64,000 nt of DNA from Arcobacteraceae bacterium (GTDB taxonomy: Bacteria > Campylobacterota > Campylobacteria > Campylobacterales > Arcobacteraceae), in NCBI GenBank assembly GCA_028375605.1, contig JAONGR010000001.1:1-64000 (forward strand), read 5' to 3'. The translations under genes and the position numbers were made by a program. Of this stretch, positions 34,839 through 44,147 are shown in pieces (position 1 is the first letter of the stretch; every line of letters begins with the position of its first letter). The notes beneath the pieces were generated by a model. The model was given only the letters and a program-made list of their open reading frames with translations, was not told the DNA's origin and ran no database searches.

Positions 34839-35993
34839 CTATTTTTTCCTTTGTAGTAATATATATGCAATAAAAAAACATATTATAGCAAAAACAAATA
34901 ATTTAAAAAGTGAATTTTGAATATCTACAAAAGTTCCACCATTTACAAAAAGTTCCAAGAAACTATCTAGTGCCCATGACATCGGAGATAAATTAGACAA
35001 CTCTTGCATACTTTGAGGCATGATAAATTTTGGTACCATTATCCCTCCAAGAGCCGCTAGGATAATATTTGAGATACCACCAATTGATGTAGCGTCTTCA
35101 CTTTTTTTGGCTATGTTTGCAATCACTAAGGCAAAAGCAATAGCAGCTAAGGATACTGCCGAAGCTAAAATAAAAATCAAGCCAATATTCCCTTTTATCT
35201 GTAAAGAATCAGCACCTAATAATGGCATCATATATACACCAACTGCTATCATAAAACATACTTGTATTAAATTAATAACATAATAGGGAATCACTTTACC
35301 CATAAGAATTGGAAACATTGAAACATTTATACTTCTAATCCTATTTAGTGTACCAAAGTTTTTTTCATTTATAAAAGTATTTGATATAGGAATAAGTATA
35401 AAAAACATCGAAAATATAAGCCATGCAGGAACACTTTGCTGTACTGATGTGATTTTAAAACTATTTTGTTTTGAGACATAATGATGTTGAATATTAGAGT
35501 AAAAATCTTTTGTTTTTGTTGTATCTACATCCAGTTGAACTAAAAGATTTTTTATAAGTTGTTTACTTATATTTGAACTTAATAAATTTTTTAATAAATT
35601 TATATTTTGAATTGAACTATCAGGTTTAGAATAAAGATCAATTTTTGTATCTTCATTTTTCTGAATTGCTTTTAAATAATCACTAGGAATATGTACTAAA
35701 TAATCATAGTCTCGCTTATATATAATATTTTTGTCATTTATAACACCATCAACATATCTTATTTCAAAAAAATTATTATCCTCTAGTTTACTTAATAAAT
35801 CATTTATAGATTTACTTTTCGTTTCACTTGATACTAAAACTTTAAATTTAACATCTATACTATTTGAATATGTATTTTGTAAAGCCAAAGACATGATTAT
35901 GATAAAAGCGGTTGGCATTACAAAAAGTACTAATAATGCATGTAAATTTCGAAATACAAGTAAAAACTCTTTTTTAAGGATATATCTAAACAT
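34839..35993 (-). CDS. ABC-2-type transporter permease
   Basis: A 384-residue membrane subunit with one helix at 15-38, a large extracytoplasmic domain (about 40-180) and five helices from about 190 to 380, the ABC-2 (YhiH/NatB-like) topology. It includes ISNIILAALGGIMVPKFIMP, typical of this family. With the adjacent ATPase (shared base 35993) it should export the pigment, a precursor or a lipid intermediate across the inner membrane. ABC-2 exporters are also found in flexirubin-type clusters. Confidence 0.88.
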   Translation of the reverse strand: MFRYILKKEFLLVFRNLHALLVLFVMPTAFIIIMSLALQNTYSNSIDVKFKVLVSSETKSKSINDLLSKLEDNNFFEIRYVDGVINDKNIIYKRDYDYLVHIPSDYLKAIQKNEDTKIDLYSKPDSSIQNINLLKNLLSSNISKQLIKNLLVQLDVDTTKTKDFYSNIQHHYVSKQNSFKITSVQQSVPAWLIFSMFFILIPISNTFINEKNFGTLNRIRSINVSMFPILMGKVIPYYVINLIQVCFMIAVGVYMMPLLGADSLQIKGNIGLIFILASAVSLAAIAFALVIANIAKKSEDATSIGGISNIILAALGGIMVPKFIMPQSMQELSNLSPMSWALDSFLELFVNGGTFVDIQNSLFKLFVFAIICFFIAYILLQRKK

Positions 35994-36853
35994 TAGTCTC
36001 TTAATTCCTGTTTTGTAATTTTTAAAAACATCTCTTCTAAACTTTTATTTCCATAGTCAATAGATACAATTTTTTTATTTTCATTTTTAATATCACTAAA
36101 GGCATTTACTAAATCATCAAAACCATTATTTGTATTAATCTCAACTATATTATTTTCTAAATATATTTTAACAAGGAAGTTTTCATTTACTAGGTTTTGT
36201 TTTGTATCTTTTCTTATTATATTGCCATTATCTAATATAGCTATTTCATCACATAAATATTCTATTTCATCCATGTAATGGGAAGTATAAATAATAGTTG
36301 TATTTTTTATTTTATTAATATTTTTTATTATATCCAAGATATATTTTCTTGATTGAGGATCAATACCTACAGTGGGTTCATCAAGATATAAAATTTTAGG
36401 ATCATTTAAAAGTCCAATCGCAATATTTAGTCTTCTTTTTAATCCACCTGAAAAGTCTTTTGCTTTTTTATTTTTAAACTTTTCCAATGCCGTCATCTTA
36501 ATTGCATCAGTTGTTTTTTCTTTTATATCACAAGATTGAATACCATAAAGGGCTGCAAAAAATTCCAAATTTTCATAAGTAGTTAATTCAGGATAAAAAG
36601 CATAAGACTGAGGAATATAGCTTGAGTTCTTTTGTATATATGCTTTTTCTTTAGCATAATCTTTTCCGAGTATAGAAATTTCTCCACTATCTTTAGATTC
36701 TAAATAATTTAAAATAGATATCAATGTAGTTTTTCCAGCACCATTAGGTCCAAGTAATCCAAAAACTTCACCTTGTTTTATATCTAGATTTAAATCCTTT
36801 AAAACAGGATAATCGGAATATGATTTAGTAAGTAGTTTTATTTTTATCGCCAT
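35993..36853 (-). CDS. ABC transporter ATP-binding protein
   Basis: A 286-residue ATPase pairing with the ABC-2 permease. Motifs: Walker A GPNGAGKTTLI, Q-loop IPQSYAFYPEL, signature FSGGLKRRLNIA, Walker B ILYLDEPTVGIDP and switch histidine in YTSHYMDEI. The C-terminal extension of about 60 residues is usual for DrrA-type exporters. Start ATG lies 3 bases from the AMP-ligase stop. Confidence 0.93.
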   Translation of the reverse strand: MAIKIKLLTKSYSDYPVLKDLNLDIKQGEVFGLLGPNGAGKTTLISILNYLESKDSGEISILGKDYAKEKAYIQKNSSYIPQSYAFYPELTTYENLEFFAALYGIQSCDIKEKTTDAIKMTALEKFKNKKAKDFSGGLKRRLNIAIGLLNDPKILYLDEPTVGIDPQSRKYILDIIKNINKIKNTTIIYTSHYMDEIEYLCDEIAILDNGNIIRKDTKQNLVNENFLVKIYLENNIVEINTNNGFDDLVNAFSDIKNENKKIVSIDYGNKSLEEMFLKITKQELRD

Positions 36854-36856
36854 AAT

Positions 36857-38074
36857 TTAAGTATCTATTCTCAATTTTTTGCCTACACTAGAAGTTGGTA
36901 TTTTATCTACACATTTTAAATCCATAGAAAACTTTAGATTTGAAAGATTTGATTGAAGTATTTTTTTAATCTCTTTTATACTAAATTCTTCTTTCGTTTC
37001 TAATGTTATATCTAATACTTCACCTCGTAAAGAATCTTTATCATTCTTTACATATACCAAGGCTTTCTCTATTGTTTTTTGAGATTCTAAAATATTTTCA
37101 ATTTGAATTGTTGAGTAACGTTTACCTGCTATTTTTAAAATTTGAGAACTTCGTCCTATTAATTTAAATTGATTCCCATACAATTCTATAAAATCAAAAG
37201 TTTGAATTTCGCCATTAGTAGATTGGAACTTATTTTCATATAATTCTTTTGATACAAAGGGAGATATCACTTTTAATTCATTTTTTTCATTTGTCAGTAT
37301 ATTTACATCAGTTAGAGGAGTCCAGAGAGTTTCACAATTAAACTTATAAGCAATACCACCTGTTTCTGTTGAACCAAATAATTGCATAATATCACAAGAA
37401 AATTTATCATTAAATATTTTTGCGTCATCTTGACCAAGTGGTGCAGTTGAGCTTAAAAATAAAGATTTAGATAAGTTTTTCACTGAAGATATTTTATTTA
37501 AAGCTTTTATATATAAAGGAGTAGTCACAACCAAAGTATTTTCATCTATTGCATCAAGTAAATCATGAGGTAAGAAATGTTCTCTTAGTACTATATCAAT
37601 ATCATTAAAATATGGATAAAACAAACCAGCCAACGATCCATAGATATGAATAAAAGGAACTGTTACAACAACCTTATTAATTTCATATTTTTTTAATAAT
37701 TCACTTAATGCTTTTATTTCACTTTCAATATTATCTTTCGTTTTAAGTGCAGCAGTACTTTCTCCTGTACTTCCACTAGTAAAATATATAAAAGAAAAAT
37801 CTTTATTATCAAAAATAGTATTTTGAGTTTGAGTATTATCATATTCACATATATTTAACTCATCTAATTTTTCAACTAAAAGTTTATTTGATTCATCAAA
37901 TAATATTGATTTTGCATTACTAAAATAAGATTTAAAAATTTTCAATGCATTCTGTTCTTTTGACTTTGAACTAATATATGATACTTTATCAGTTAGCTCC
38001 CTATCGAAAAGACTCTCTTCATTTATCGTATATAAACTAGCCGAACCATTATCATTCAAGATTTTAAGATTCAT
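36857..38074 (-). CDS. AMP-binding acyl/aryl ligase (ApeH-like)
   Basis: Short adenylate-forming enzyme of 405 residues from ATG 38074 (ribosome site AAGAGG), overlapping the MMPL gene by 11 bases. The phosphate loop is YFTSGSTGESTAALKT (about 98-113), A5 motif LFGSTETGG, and the hinge-like LIGRSSQILKIAGKRYS. The final TSSVGKKLR carries the catalytic C-terminal lysine. In aryl polyene clusters this enzyme activates the aryl starter acid and loads it on an ACP, here most likely the cinnamate-type product of the ammonia-lyase encoded nearby. Confidence 0.85.
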   Translation of the reverse strand: MNLKILNDNGSASLYTINEESLFDRELTDKVSYISSKSKEQNALKIFKSYFSNAKSILFDESNKLLVEKLDELNICEYDNTQTQNTIFDNKDFSFIYFTSGSTGESTAALKTKDNIESEIKALSELLKKYEINKVVVTVPFIHIYGSLAGLFYPYFNDIDIVLREHFLPHDLLDAIDENTLVVTTPLYIKALNKISSVKNLSKSLFLSSTAPLGQDDAKIFNDKFSCDIMQLFGSTETGGIAYKFNCETLWTPLTDVNILTNEKNELKVISPFVSKELYENKFQSTNGEIQTFDFIELYGNQFKLIGRSSQILKIAGKRYSTIQIENILESQKTIEKALVYVKNDKDSLRGEVLDITLETKEEFSIKEIKKILQSNLSNLKFSMDLKCVDKIPTSSVGKKLRIDT

Positions 38075-40163
38075 ATTGTACCTCTTCAAATAATATTAAA
38101 ATTAAAATTGCCATTATACCCAAACTTGCAACACTTCCTATGGAGTATAGTGATGTTATCGATGAAAAAACAAGTACTCCAAAACCAGAAAAAGAGCTCA
38201 ATACTGAAAATATAATAGCTTTTTTTGTAGCACTAGTATTACAACTTCTTGAGTATATAGAATAATCAACACTAATAGCTAAAATAATAAAAAACATAAA
38301 TATATGTAAAATATTTATCTCAATAAAACTTAAATATAAAAATATAAAAGCACTTGGTAATAGTAAAAAACTCATAGAATACAAGATATTACCCTTACTT
38401 GTAAGCATAATAACAATTACTATAAAAAACAAACTAAGTAATCCCAAATTTATCATCTTATCTAAATCCTCTTCGAGACTTTTTTCAAAAAGATGTTTGA
38501 TATTGACAGAATAAACAAAATCAAAATTTTCTATCTCCTCTATTTTATCCGGTGATAGATAAACTACTGATACATATTCATCTTTAAATTTTTGAATAGA
38601 AAGATTAAACTCTTTTAGTCTTTTATATGAATATTGTGGAACTGGCATATCATAGTTATATGCTAAAGTAAAAGTATCTTTTTTAAAACCTATTTGAGAT
38701 GATAGTAAAATAATTTTTGCATTTAAAGATTCTAAATCTAACTTTTGTAATTGATTATGTTTTAATAAAAATCTATCGCTACTTATTAGGCTATTTAAAG
38801 ATGATTGTAAAGGTGTATCTATTTTTTTGATCTGTTCATTGTAAATTATAAGTTGTTCAATAGTTTTTGCTTTTATTATTATGGCTTGTCTATTTTCATT
38901 TAGTAAATTATTTTTAAAGAAAAGCTCTTTTTCTTTTAACTTCTTGTTATCATAATTTAAAGACTGAACATCAAAATTAAAATTTAAATTTTGAAACGAA
39001 TATCCTAATATAATAATAGAAAAAAACAACACATATTTACTTTTAAAAATAGGGAAACTTTTAATTTCAAATTTAAATTTATTTTGATTAAATTTTATAT
39101 ATGGATACAAAAATGCAAAAATAAGATATGAAGAGAAAAGAGAGATCATTGCAAATTGCGTTATTTGTTTAATAAGTAAAAAATCAACAAAACTTAAAAT
39201 AAAAAAAGCAATAAAAGTTGTCAAGAATCCGATAAAAACATCTTTATTAAACCCTAATTTATCTTCATAATTTTTATGAAAATAATGATGGAACATATAA
39301 TCTATGGCAATAGTACTAATAGATATCCCAAATACCAAAACAAATAATGAGATTTTATCATATAGTAAAACCAAAACAATTATCGAGAGTAAGGCAGATG
39401 AACCAAGTGTTAAAAAAGTATTAATAAGTAATTTGATATTTCTCAAAAATACTATATACAAAATAAGCAAAACTAAAGTTGCTAAAATAACTATGTTTGA
39501 AGCATCATTTTTTATATATCTAGAATTTTCTACATAATAATATATAGAAGAAAAACTTTTAATTTCACTATATTCTTCTTCTATAGTTTTTATCTTATCA
39601 TAAATTCTGGAATAATCTCTTAACGAACTATTTTTATTTTCTATAGTAAATATACTCAGATATCCATATTCTCCTAATAATAATTTACCATTTTTAATAT
39701 TTAGGCTTTTATCCTTTTTTTCTATAATAGAAAAAGGATCATTTTTATCTATATTAACCGTAAGGAAAGAATCAAATATACTATTATATAAAACTCTCAA
39801 TTCTTTATCGACATCAATTTTGTCTAATTTTTCAATATTTAAGTCATTTAGATATAACTGGTATTTTTTTTGGTATTCTAAAAATTTTGAGTTACTTTTA
39901 AAGTCTTCTTTTTTTACACCATCAATTTTTAAAAACTCATTTTCAATCTTTTGAAGTTTTTGCAAAGACTCTTTATCACTACCTTTTATTGTTAAAAATA
40001 TTTTTTTATTAGATTCAAATTTTGAGAATTCTATTAATAACTCTTTCTTTTGGGAAGAGGGAAGAATCTCTTGTATATTTGTAGATATCTTACTACTCAT
40101 ATCAAAAATAAAGAAGATACATAAAAGTAAAAAGAAAAAAATATAGTTAATATATTTACTCAT
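38064..40163 (-). CDS. MMPL/RND-family exporter
   Basis: A 699-residue membrane protein with one N-terminal helix, a large periplasmic domain (about 25-220), five or six helices (about 222-355), a second periplasmic domain (about 390-565) and a final helix group (about 570-695). This duplicated plan is that of RND/MMPL lipid exporters, smaller than drug pumps. Each aryl polyene cluster normally has one, thought to pull the product toward the outer membrane together with a LolA-like carrier, which is encoded immediately upstream and overlaps by 8 bases. Confidence 0.88.
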   Translation of the reverse strand: MSKYINYIFFFLLLCIFFIFDMSSKISTNIQEILPSSQKKELLIEFSKFESNKKIFLTIKGSDKESLQKLQKIENEFLKIDGVKKEDFKSNSKFLEYQKKYQLYLNDLNIEKLDKIDVDKELRVLYNSIFDSFLTVNIDKNDPFSIIEKKDKSLNIKNGKLLLGEYGYLSIFTIENKNSSLRDYSRIYDKIKTIEEEYSEIKSFSSIYYYVENSRYIKNDASNIVILATLVLLILYIVFLRNIKLLINTFLTLGSSALLSIIVLVLLYDKISLFVLVFGISISTIAIDYMFHHYFHKNYEDKLGFNKDVFIGFLTTFIAFFILSFVDFLLIKQITQFAMISLFSSYLIFAFLYPYIKFNQNKFKFEIKSFPIFKSKYVLFFSIIILGYSFQNLNFNFDVQSLNYDNKKLKEKELFFKNNLLNENRQAIIIKAKTIEQLIIYNEQIKKIDTPLQSSLNSLISSDRFLLKHNQLQKLDLESLNAKIILLSSQIGFKKDTFTLAYNYDMPVPQYSYKRLKEFNLSIQKFKDEYVSVVYLSPDKIEEIENFDFVYSVNIKHLFEKSLEEDLDKMINLGLLSLFFIVIVIMLTSKGNILYSMSFLLLPSAFIFLYLSFIEINILHIFMFFIILAISVDYSIYSRSCNTSATKKAIIFSVLSSFSGFGVLVFSSITSLYSIGSVASLGIMAILILILFEEVQYES

Positions 40164-40635
40164 TTATCTCACGTATTGTTGTAATATTTCCATTTTTCAT
40201 TTTGATTATGATGTAGTCAAGAGCTTTATTTTTTTTGAATTCTACAGAAAGTATATAATTCTTTAAGTTTTTGTTTGGAGTCAGATAGTTTACATTTTTT
40301 TCTTTATCAATTGTAAAATATTCTTTAATAACACCATATTTATTTTTATAGATTGAATCTATTAGTAAAAAAACTATTTTAATTGACAATTGATTTTTTA
40401 AATCTATTTTTTGTATTTCATTATCTACTAATATAGTTAAAGTATCATCTTCATAAATTAAAATTCGTGAAGAGTTATTATATTTCAACTTTATCTTATT
40501 TTTTATAAATTCTAAAGTCCCTTTTTTATATAAACTATTATCTATAACTTCAACATATTTCTCCTCTTCAAAATGTATTACTGAAGCATTTGAAACCGTA
40601 AATAATAATACTGTAATTAAAAAAAATCTAATCAT
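40156..40635 (-). CDS. LolA-like periplasmic carrier protein
   Basis: A 159-residue protein with signal peptide 1-17 (VSNA-S). The mature region is rich in beta strands with repeated short basic and aromatic motifs (GTLEFIKNKIKLKY, SRILIYEDDTLTILVD). Size, export signal and position identify it as the LolA-like component of APE clusters, which should shuttle the hydrophobic product through the periplasm. Sequence similarity to LolA itself is low, so the name is based on fold pattern and context. Confidence 0.72.
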   Translation of the reverse strand: MIRFFLITVLLFTVSNASVIHFEEEKYVEVIDNSLYKKGTLEFIKNKIKLKYNNSSRILIYEDDTLTILVDNEIQKIDLKNQLSIKIVFLLIDSIYKNKYGVIKEYFTIDKEKNVNYLTPNKNLKNYILSVEFKKNKALDYIIIKMKNGNITTIREINE

Positions 40636-41047
40636 TCATCCTCTTTAAAAATATAAACTTTCTATGTAAAAATTGTAAAATGGCACCCATTATAAAGACA
40701 CCATACCATCCAATAGAACTATAAAATGCCCATATTACAACTTCATCTCCTATAAATAAGAAAAAATGAATAATAACATTTACAGAACTAACCCCTACCC
40801 AATAAAGTGTAGATTGTTGAATATATTTTTGCTCTTCTTTTGATATCTCTTTTTTTATAAATTTTTTAGCATATTTTAAAACTATCGAATCTTTTTTTAT
40901 ATAAGATAAATATATGAGGAACGTTACAATGATAGACATAGTAAGAGGAAAAGCTTTTAGAGCTATTACATCATCCATACCTACACCAAAATTATGTAGT
41001 GTAAATAATATAATAGGAGCATAAAGAATAGATAAAATTATTCTCAT
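40628..41047 (-). CDS. COG4648-like inner-membrane protein
   Basis: A 139-residue protein with four hydrophobic segments (about 3-20, 32-50, 83-100 and 105-127) and a cytoplasmic Lys/Glu-rich loop (KFIKKEISKEEQKYI). It has the size of the small membrane protein (COG4648) that accompanies aryl polyene clusters. Its biochemical role is not known. It overlaps the LolA-like gene by 8 bases and follows the FabG gene by 3. Confidence 0.6.
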   Translation of the reverse strand: MRIILSILYAPIILFTLHNFGVGMDDVIALKAFPLTMSIIVTFLIYLSYIKKDSIVLKYAKKFIKKEISKEEQKYIQQSTLYWVGVSSVNVIIHFFLFIGDEVVIWAFYSSIGWYGVFIMGAILQFLHRKFIFLKRMND

Positions 41048-41050
41048 AAA

Positions 41051-41752
41051 TTATCGAACCATAGCTCCACTAATATTTAAAACTTCACCACTTACGTATG
41101 TTGCGTCATGCCCTATAAAATAGGCACATTTTGCTACCTCTTCTACTTTCCCAAATCGTTTTAATGGAATAGCTTTTTTGAGTTCTTTTTTATTTGGAAT
41201 ATCTTCTATCATTTCTGATTCTATGATACCTGGTGCTAAGGCATTCACACGTATATTATAGCGACCGAGTTCTATAGCTAACGTTTTTGTCAATGAAATA
41301 ACACCACCCTTAGAAGCTGAATAATTTGCTTGTCCCGAGTTACCACTAATTCCAGAAATAGATGCAACATTAACAATGCTACCTTGTTTATTCATCATCA
41401 TATTTTTGGAAATCATTTTAGTTATATAATATAATCCTGTTAAGTTTGTATTGATTACAGATTCCCACTCATCATCTTCCATAAAGAAAAAAAGATTATC
41501 TTTAATAATTCCAGCATTATTTACTAACACATCTACAGATAAATCTTCTAATGCACTTTTAATCGAAGTTTTATCTTGCATATTAAAAGTTATTAATTCC
41601 CCATGCTCAATAGAATCAAGAATATTTTGTGCTTTTTCTTTATTACTATTATAATGAACATACACAAAATAACCATTTTGCGCATATTCTTTTACAATTG
41701 CTTCACCTATGGAACCTGTTGCACCTGTTACTAATACTTTTTTTAATTCCAT
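41051..41752 (-). CDS. 3-oxoacyl-ACP reductase, FabG type (ApeQ-like)
   Basis: Short-chain dehydrogenase reducing beta-keto groups during polyene extension. From ATG 41752 it has 233 residues; the upstream in-frame ATG at 41782 overlaps the lyase gene and adds a non-family N-terminus. NADPH motif TGATGSIGEA, NNAGI, and the catalytic Ser-Tyr-Lys set (SISGISG, then YSASK) are intact. The fingerprints are those of FabG reductases rather than other SDRs. Confidence 0.92.
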   Translation of the reverse strand: MELKKVLVTGATGSIGEAIVKEYAQNGYFVYVHYNSNKEKAQNILDSIEHGELITFNMQDKTSIKSALEDLSVDVLVNNAGIIKDNLFFFMEDDEWESVINTNLTGLYYITKMISKNMMMNKQGSIVNVASISGISGNSGQANYSASKGGVISLTKTLAIELGRYNIRVNALAPGIIESEMIEDIPNKKELKKAIPLKRFGKVEEVAKCAYFIGHDATYVSGEVLNISGAMVR

Positions 41753-41765
41753 CGGTATCTCTTTC

Positions 41766-43286
41766 TTAAATAAATTTTGCATCTTTTAATAAAACTTTGA
41801 TATTTCGAATATCCCCATCCATTCTTCTATCTTCTAAAAGAGGTTCTACAATTGTTCTTATTTCATCATAGATATTTCTAAGATAAGGAGATACTTCATC
41901 TTTACCTCTAATATCAACAGCTTGTGCCATCCCTATAAAAGCAATTGAAAGCATATTATGTAAATCTGGCATCATTTTAGCAAAATCATTTGCAGCTGTA
42001 GTTCCCATAGAAACTTTATCTTGGTTTAATGATTCTGTTGGTCTTGAGTGAATTGAGGCAGCAGTAGTATTTTTAATTACATCTGCACTTAGTGAACTTA
42101 AACTTATTTGCATAGCTTTAAACCCATGAAAAAATGGTTCTTTAGAAAGTTTTAAATTTTCACCTAAACCACGATTAAATTTATGATCAACTAATAATGC
42201 GAATTCTTTATCTAAAAGGTCTGCCAAGTTTGCAGCACAAATTTTAAGTGTATCCATTGCATGTGCTACATATCCTCCATAAAAATTTCCAGAAGTATAA
42301 ATCTTTTTATTTTCACCATCAATAAGAGGATTATCATTTACAGAGTTTATTTCTGTTTCTACCCAATTCTTTGAAATATCTAAATTGTCTCTAATTACTC
42401 CCAAAACTTGTGGTGCACATCTCATAGAATATGTATCTTGAATATTTAAATTATTATCAGCAAAAAATCTATCATATCTATCATCTCTACCATGAGTCAA
42501 TTTTGAACCTTGAATTTTATTCTGAATATTTTTTGCACTTGTAATTTGTCCAGAAAATGGTTTAGAATCATGTACAAAGTCAGCAACTGGAGTATCATCT
42601 CCTAATAACACCTCGAACATTCCAGAAACATAAGATTCCATAGAGTCTAAGATAACTTCAAATTCTTGAATCGCCTTAAGAGCAATAGCACTCATAATTG
42701 TTGTGCCGTTCATAATAGCTAAAGCTTCTTTGGGTTCAAATTCATAAGGTGTGATATTTAGTTCATTATAAACTTCCATTACATCTTTAATTTCACCTTT
42801 ATAATATACTTCTCTCTCCCCTGCTACAACTGCCGCTATATAAGATAATGGAGTCAGATCTCCACTAGCTCCTACTGAACCTTGAGAGGGGATCACAGGA
42901 ATGATATCTTTTTCGATTAACATCTCAAGTCGGTGTAAAAGATTTAATGAAACACCAGAACGTGCTTTACTTAAAGAAATTGTTCGACAAATTACAGCAT
43001 ACCGACAAACTTCATAACTAAGATTTACACCGATTCCACACCCATGAAATCTAAAAAGATTTGTTTGCAGTTTTGCAGCATCCTCATAATTAACATAATT
43101 TCTTCCAGCATCTCCATACCCTGTAGTAATTCCATAAATTGGTTTACCTTGCTTAATTGTATCCATCATAAAATCGTGTGTGTGATTAATAAATTTCGTA
43201 AACTCTTCATTATTTGATATTTCAATACAAGATGCATTTGTAATTTCGCTAAGTGTTATGTGTCTTTTGTCTATATTTAATTTCAT
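41766..43286 (-). CDS. Aromatic amino acid ammonia-lyase (HAL/PAL/TAL family)
   Basis: A 506-residue enzyme using the MIO prosthetic group formed from Ala140-Ser141-Gly142 (GSVGASGDLTPLSYIA). Catalytic Tyr51 is in YGITTGYGD; QDTYSMRCAPQVLG is the conserved second motif. The substrate-selecting pair is Phe80-His81 in NLFRFHGCG. Known enzymes use Ser-His (HAL), His-Leu (TAL) or Phe-Leu (PAL), so this combination does not settle Tyr versus Phe. In context it should deaminate Tyr or Phe to 4-coumarate or cinnamate as the aryl starter, as tyrosine ammonia-lyases do in flexirubin synthesis. It overlaps the upstream gene by 4 bases; GGGAG is the ribosome site. Confidence 0.9.
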   Translation of the reverse strand: MKLNIDKRHITLSEITNASCIEISNNEEFTKFINHTHDFMMDTIKQGKPIYGITTGYGDAGRNYVNYEDAAKLQTNLFRFHGCGIGVNLSYEVCRYAVICRTISLSKARSGVSLNLLHRLEMLIEKDIIPVIPSQGSVGASGDLTPLSYIAAVVAGEREVYYKGEIKDVMEVYNELNITPYEFEPKEALAIMNGTTIMSAIALKAIQEFEVILDSMESYVSGMFEVLLGDDTPVADFVHDSKPFSGQITSAKNIQNKIQGSKLTHGRDDRYDRFFADNNLNIQDTYSMRCAPQVLGVIRDNLDISKNWVETEINSVNDNPLIDGENKKIYTSGNFYGGYVAHAMDTLKICAANLADLLDKEFALLVDHKFNRGLGENLKLSKEPFFHGFKAMQISLSSLSADVIKNTTAASIHSRPTESLNQDKVSMGTTAANDFAKMMPDLHNMLSIAFIGMAQAVDIRGKDEVSPYLRNIYDEIRTIVEPLLEDRRMDGDIRNIKVLLKDAKFI

Positions 43287-44146
43287 TTTTTCTCCCAAAA
43301 GTTATAAAAATTAAACCATTGATTTGGATGATTTAATATTGTTTTTTCGTACATTTTAATGTAAACTTTCATAGCTTTTTTTACAGCTACTTTTTCTTCT
43401 AACGTCTTATCTAATTCTATTTTAGTGAACTCTACACTATATTTTTTCATAGATTTAAAAATAACAAAATAAACTAAAATAGGTTTATTTGTTTTATATG
43501 CTATTTGAAATGGATTTTTATTAAAAAATGCTTCTTTACCAAAAAAGTCCATTCCTAATTCACCGCTTTTATTTGAAGCTCTATCACCCATAATTGCAAC
43601 GATTTCATCATTCATTAAGGCATTTGCTATCTCTATAGAAACAGTAATTCCACCTTTATTTAAATCGATAATATTTAAATTATTTTCTAAGTCTCTAGAG
43701 TTTTCAATATCTTTGATACTCTCAGATAATACCTCTTTCATTACTATATTAACTTTATTATTAATATCTTTTGTATCATTATTAGCTGACGCTGCCCATC
43801 CTCCATAATGAGAATGAAGAACTATACATCCATTCTTTAAAAGGTCAGACATTTTTTCTTTAGCATCATAATTAAAATCATACTCTTCAATAGTAAGCTT
43901 AGTAATAAACCTATCAACCATACAAATAGCAAATATTCTTAAATGTTCAAAATATACCATATTTGAAAATGGAACACCGATAGTATCATAATAATCTTTA
44001 ATTGATTTTTTTACATTTGTAGAAAATAAAAAATAAAAAAAACTTACTGGATACATTAAAAGATAAATAAATTTATACCCTAATATTTTATAAAGGGTAA
44101 AAACTAGATTAATACTCCAGCCACTCCCTCTTTGTTTGGTCTTCAC
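43283..44146 (-). CDS. LPLAT/HtrB-like acyltransferase
   Basis: A 287-residue acyltransferase of the lipid A acyltransferase-like group, with a membrane-associated N-terminus (about 12-45). The active-site block is VLHSHYGGWAAS: His113 fits the HxxxxD/E motif, but the position of the acid is Ala118. IMGDRASNKSGELGMDFFGKEAFF is the second conserved block. APE clusters encode such an enzyme to attach the polyene acyl group to a lipid or sugar. The missing acidic residue makes catalysis by the standard mechanism uncertain. Confidence 0.82.
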   Translation of the reverse strand: MKTKQRGSGWSINLVFTLYKILGYKFIYLLMYPVSFFYFLFSTNVKKSIKDYYDTIGVPFSNMVYFEHLRIFAICMVDRFITKLTIEEYDFNYDAKEKMSDLLKNGCIVLHSHYGGWAASANNDTKDINNKVNIVMKEVLSESIKDIENSRDLENNLNIIDLNKGGITVSIEIANALMNDEIVAIMGDRASNKSGELGMDFFGKEAFFNKNPFQIAYKTNKPILVYFVIFKSMKKYSVEFTKIELDKTLEEKVAVKKAMKVYIKMYEKTILNHPNQWFNFYNFWEKK

Positions 44147-44147
44147 T

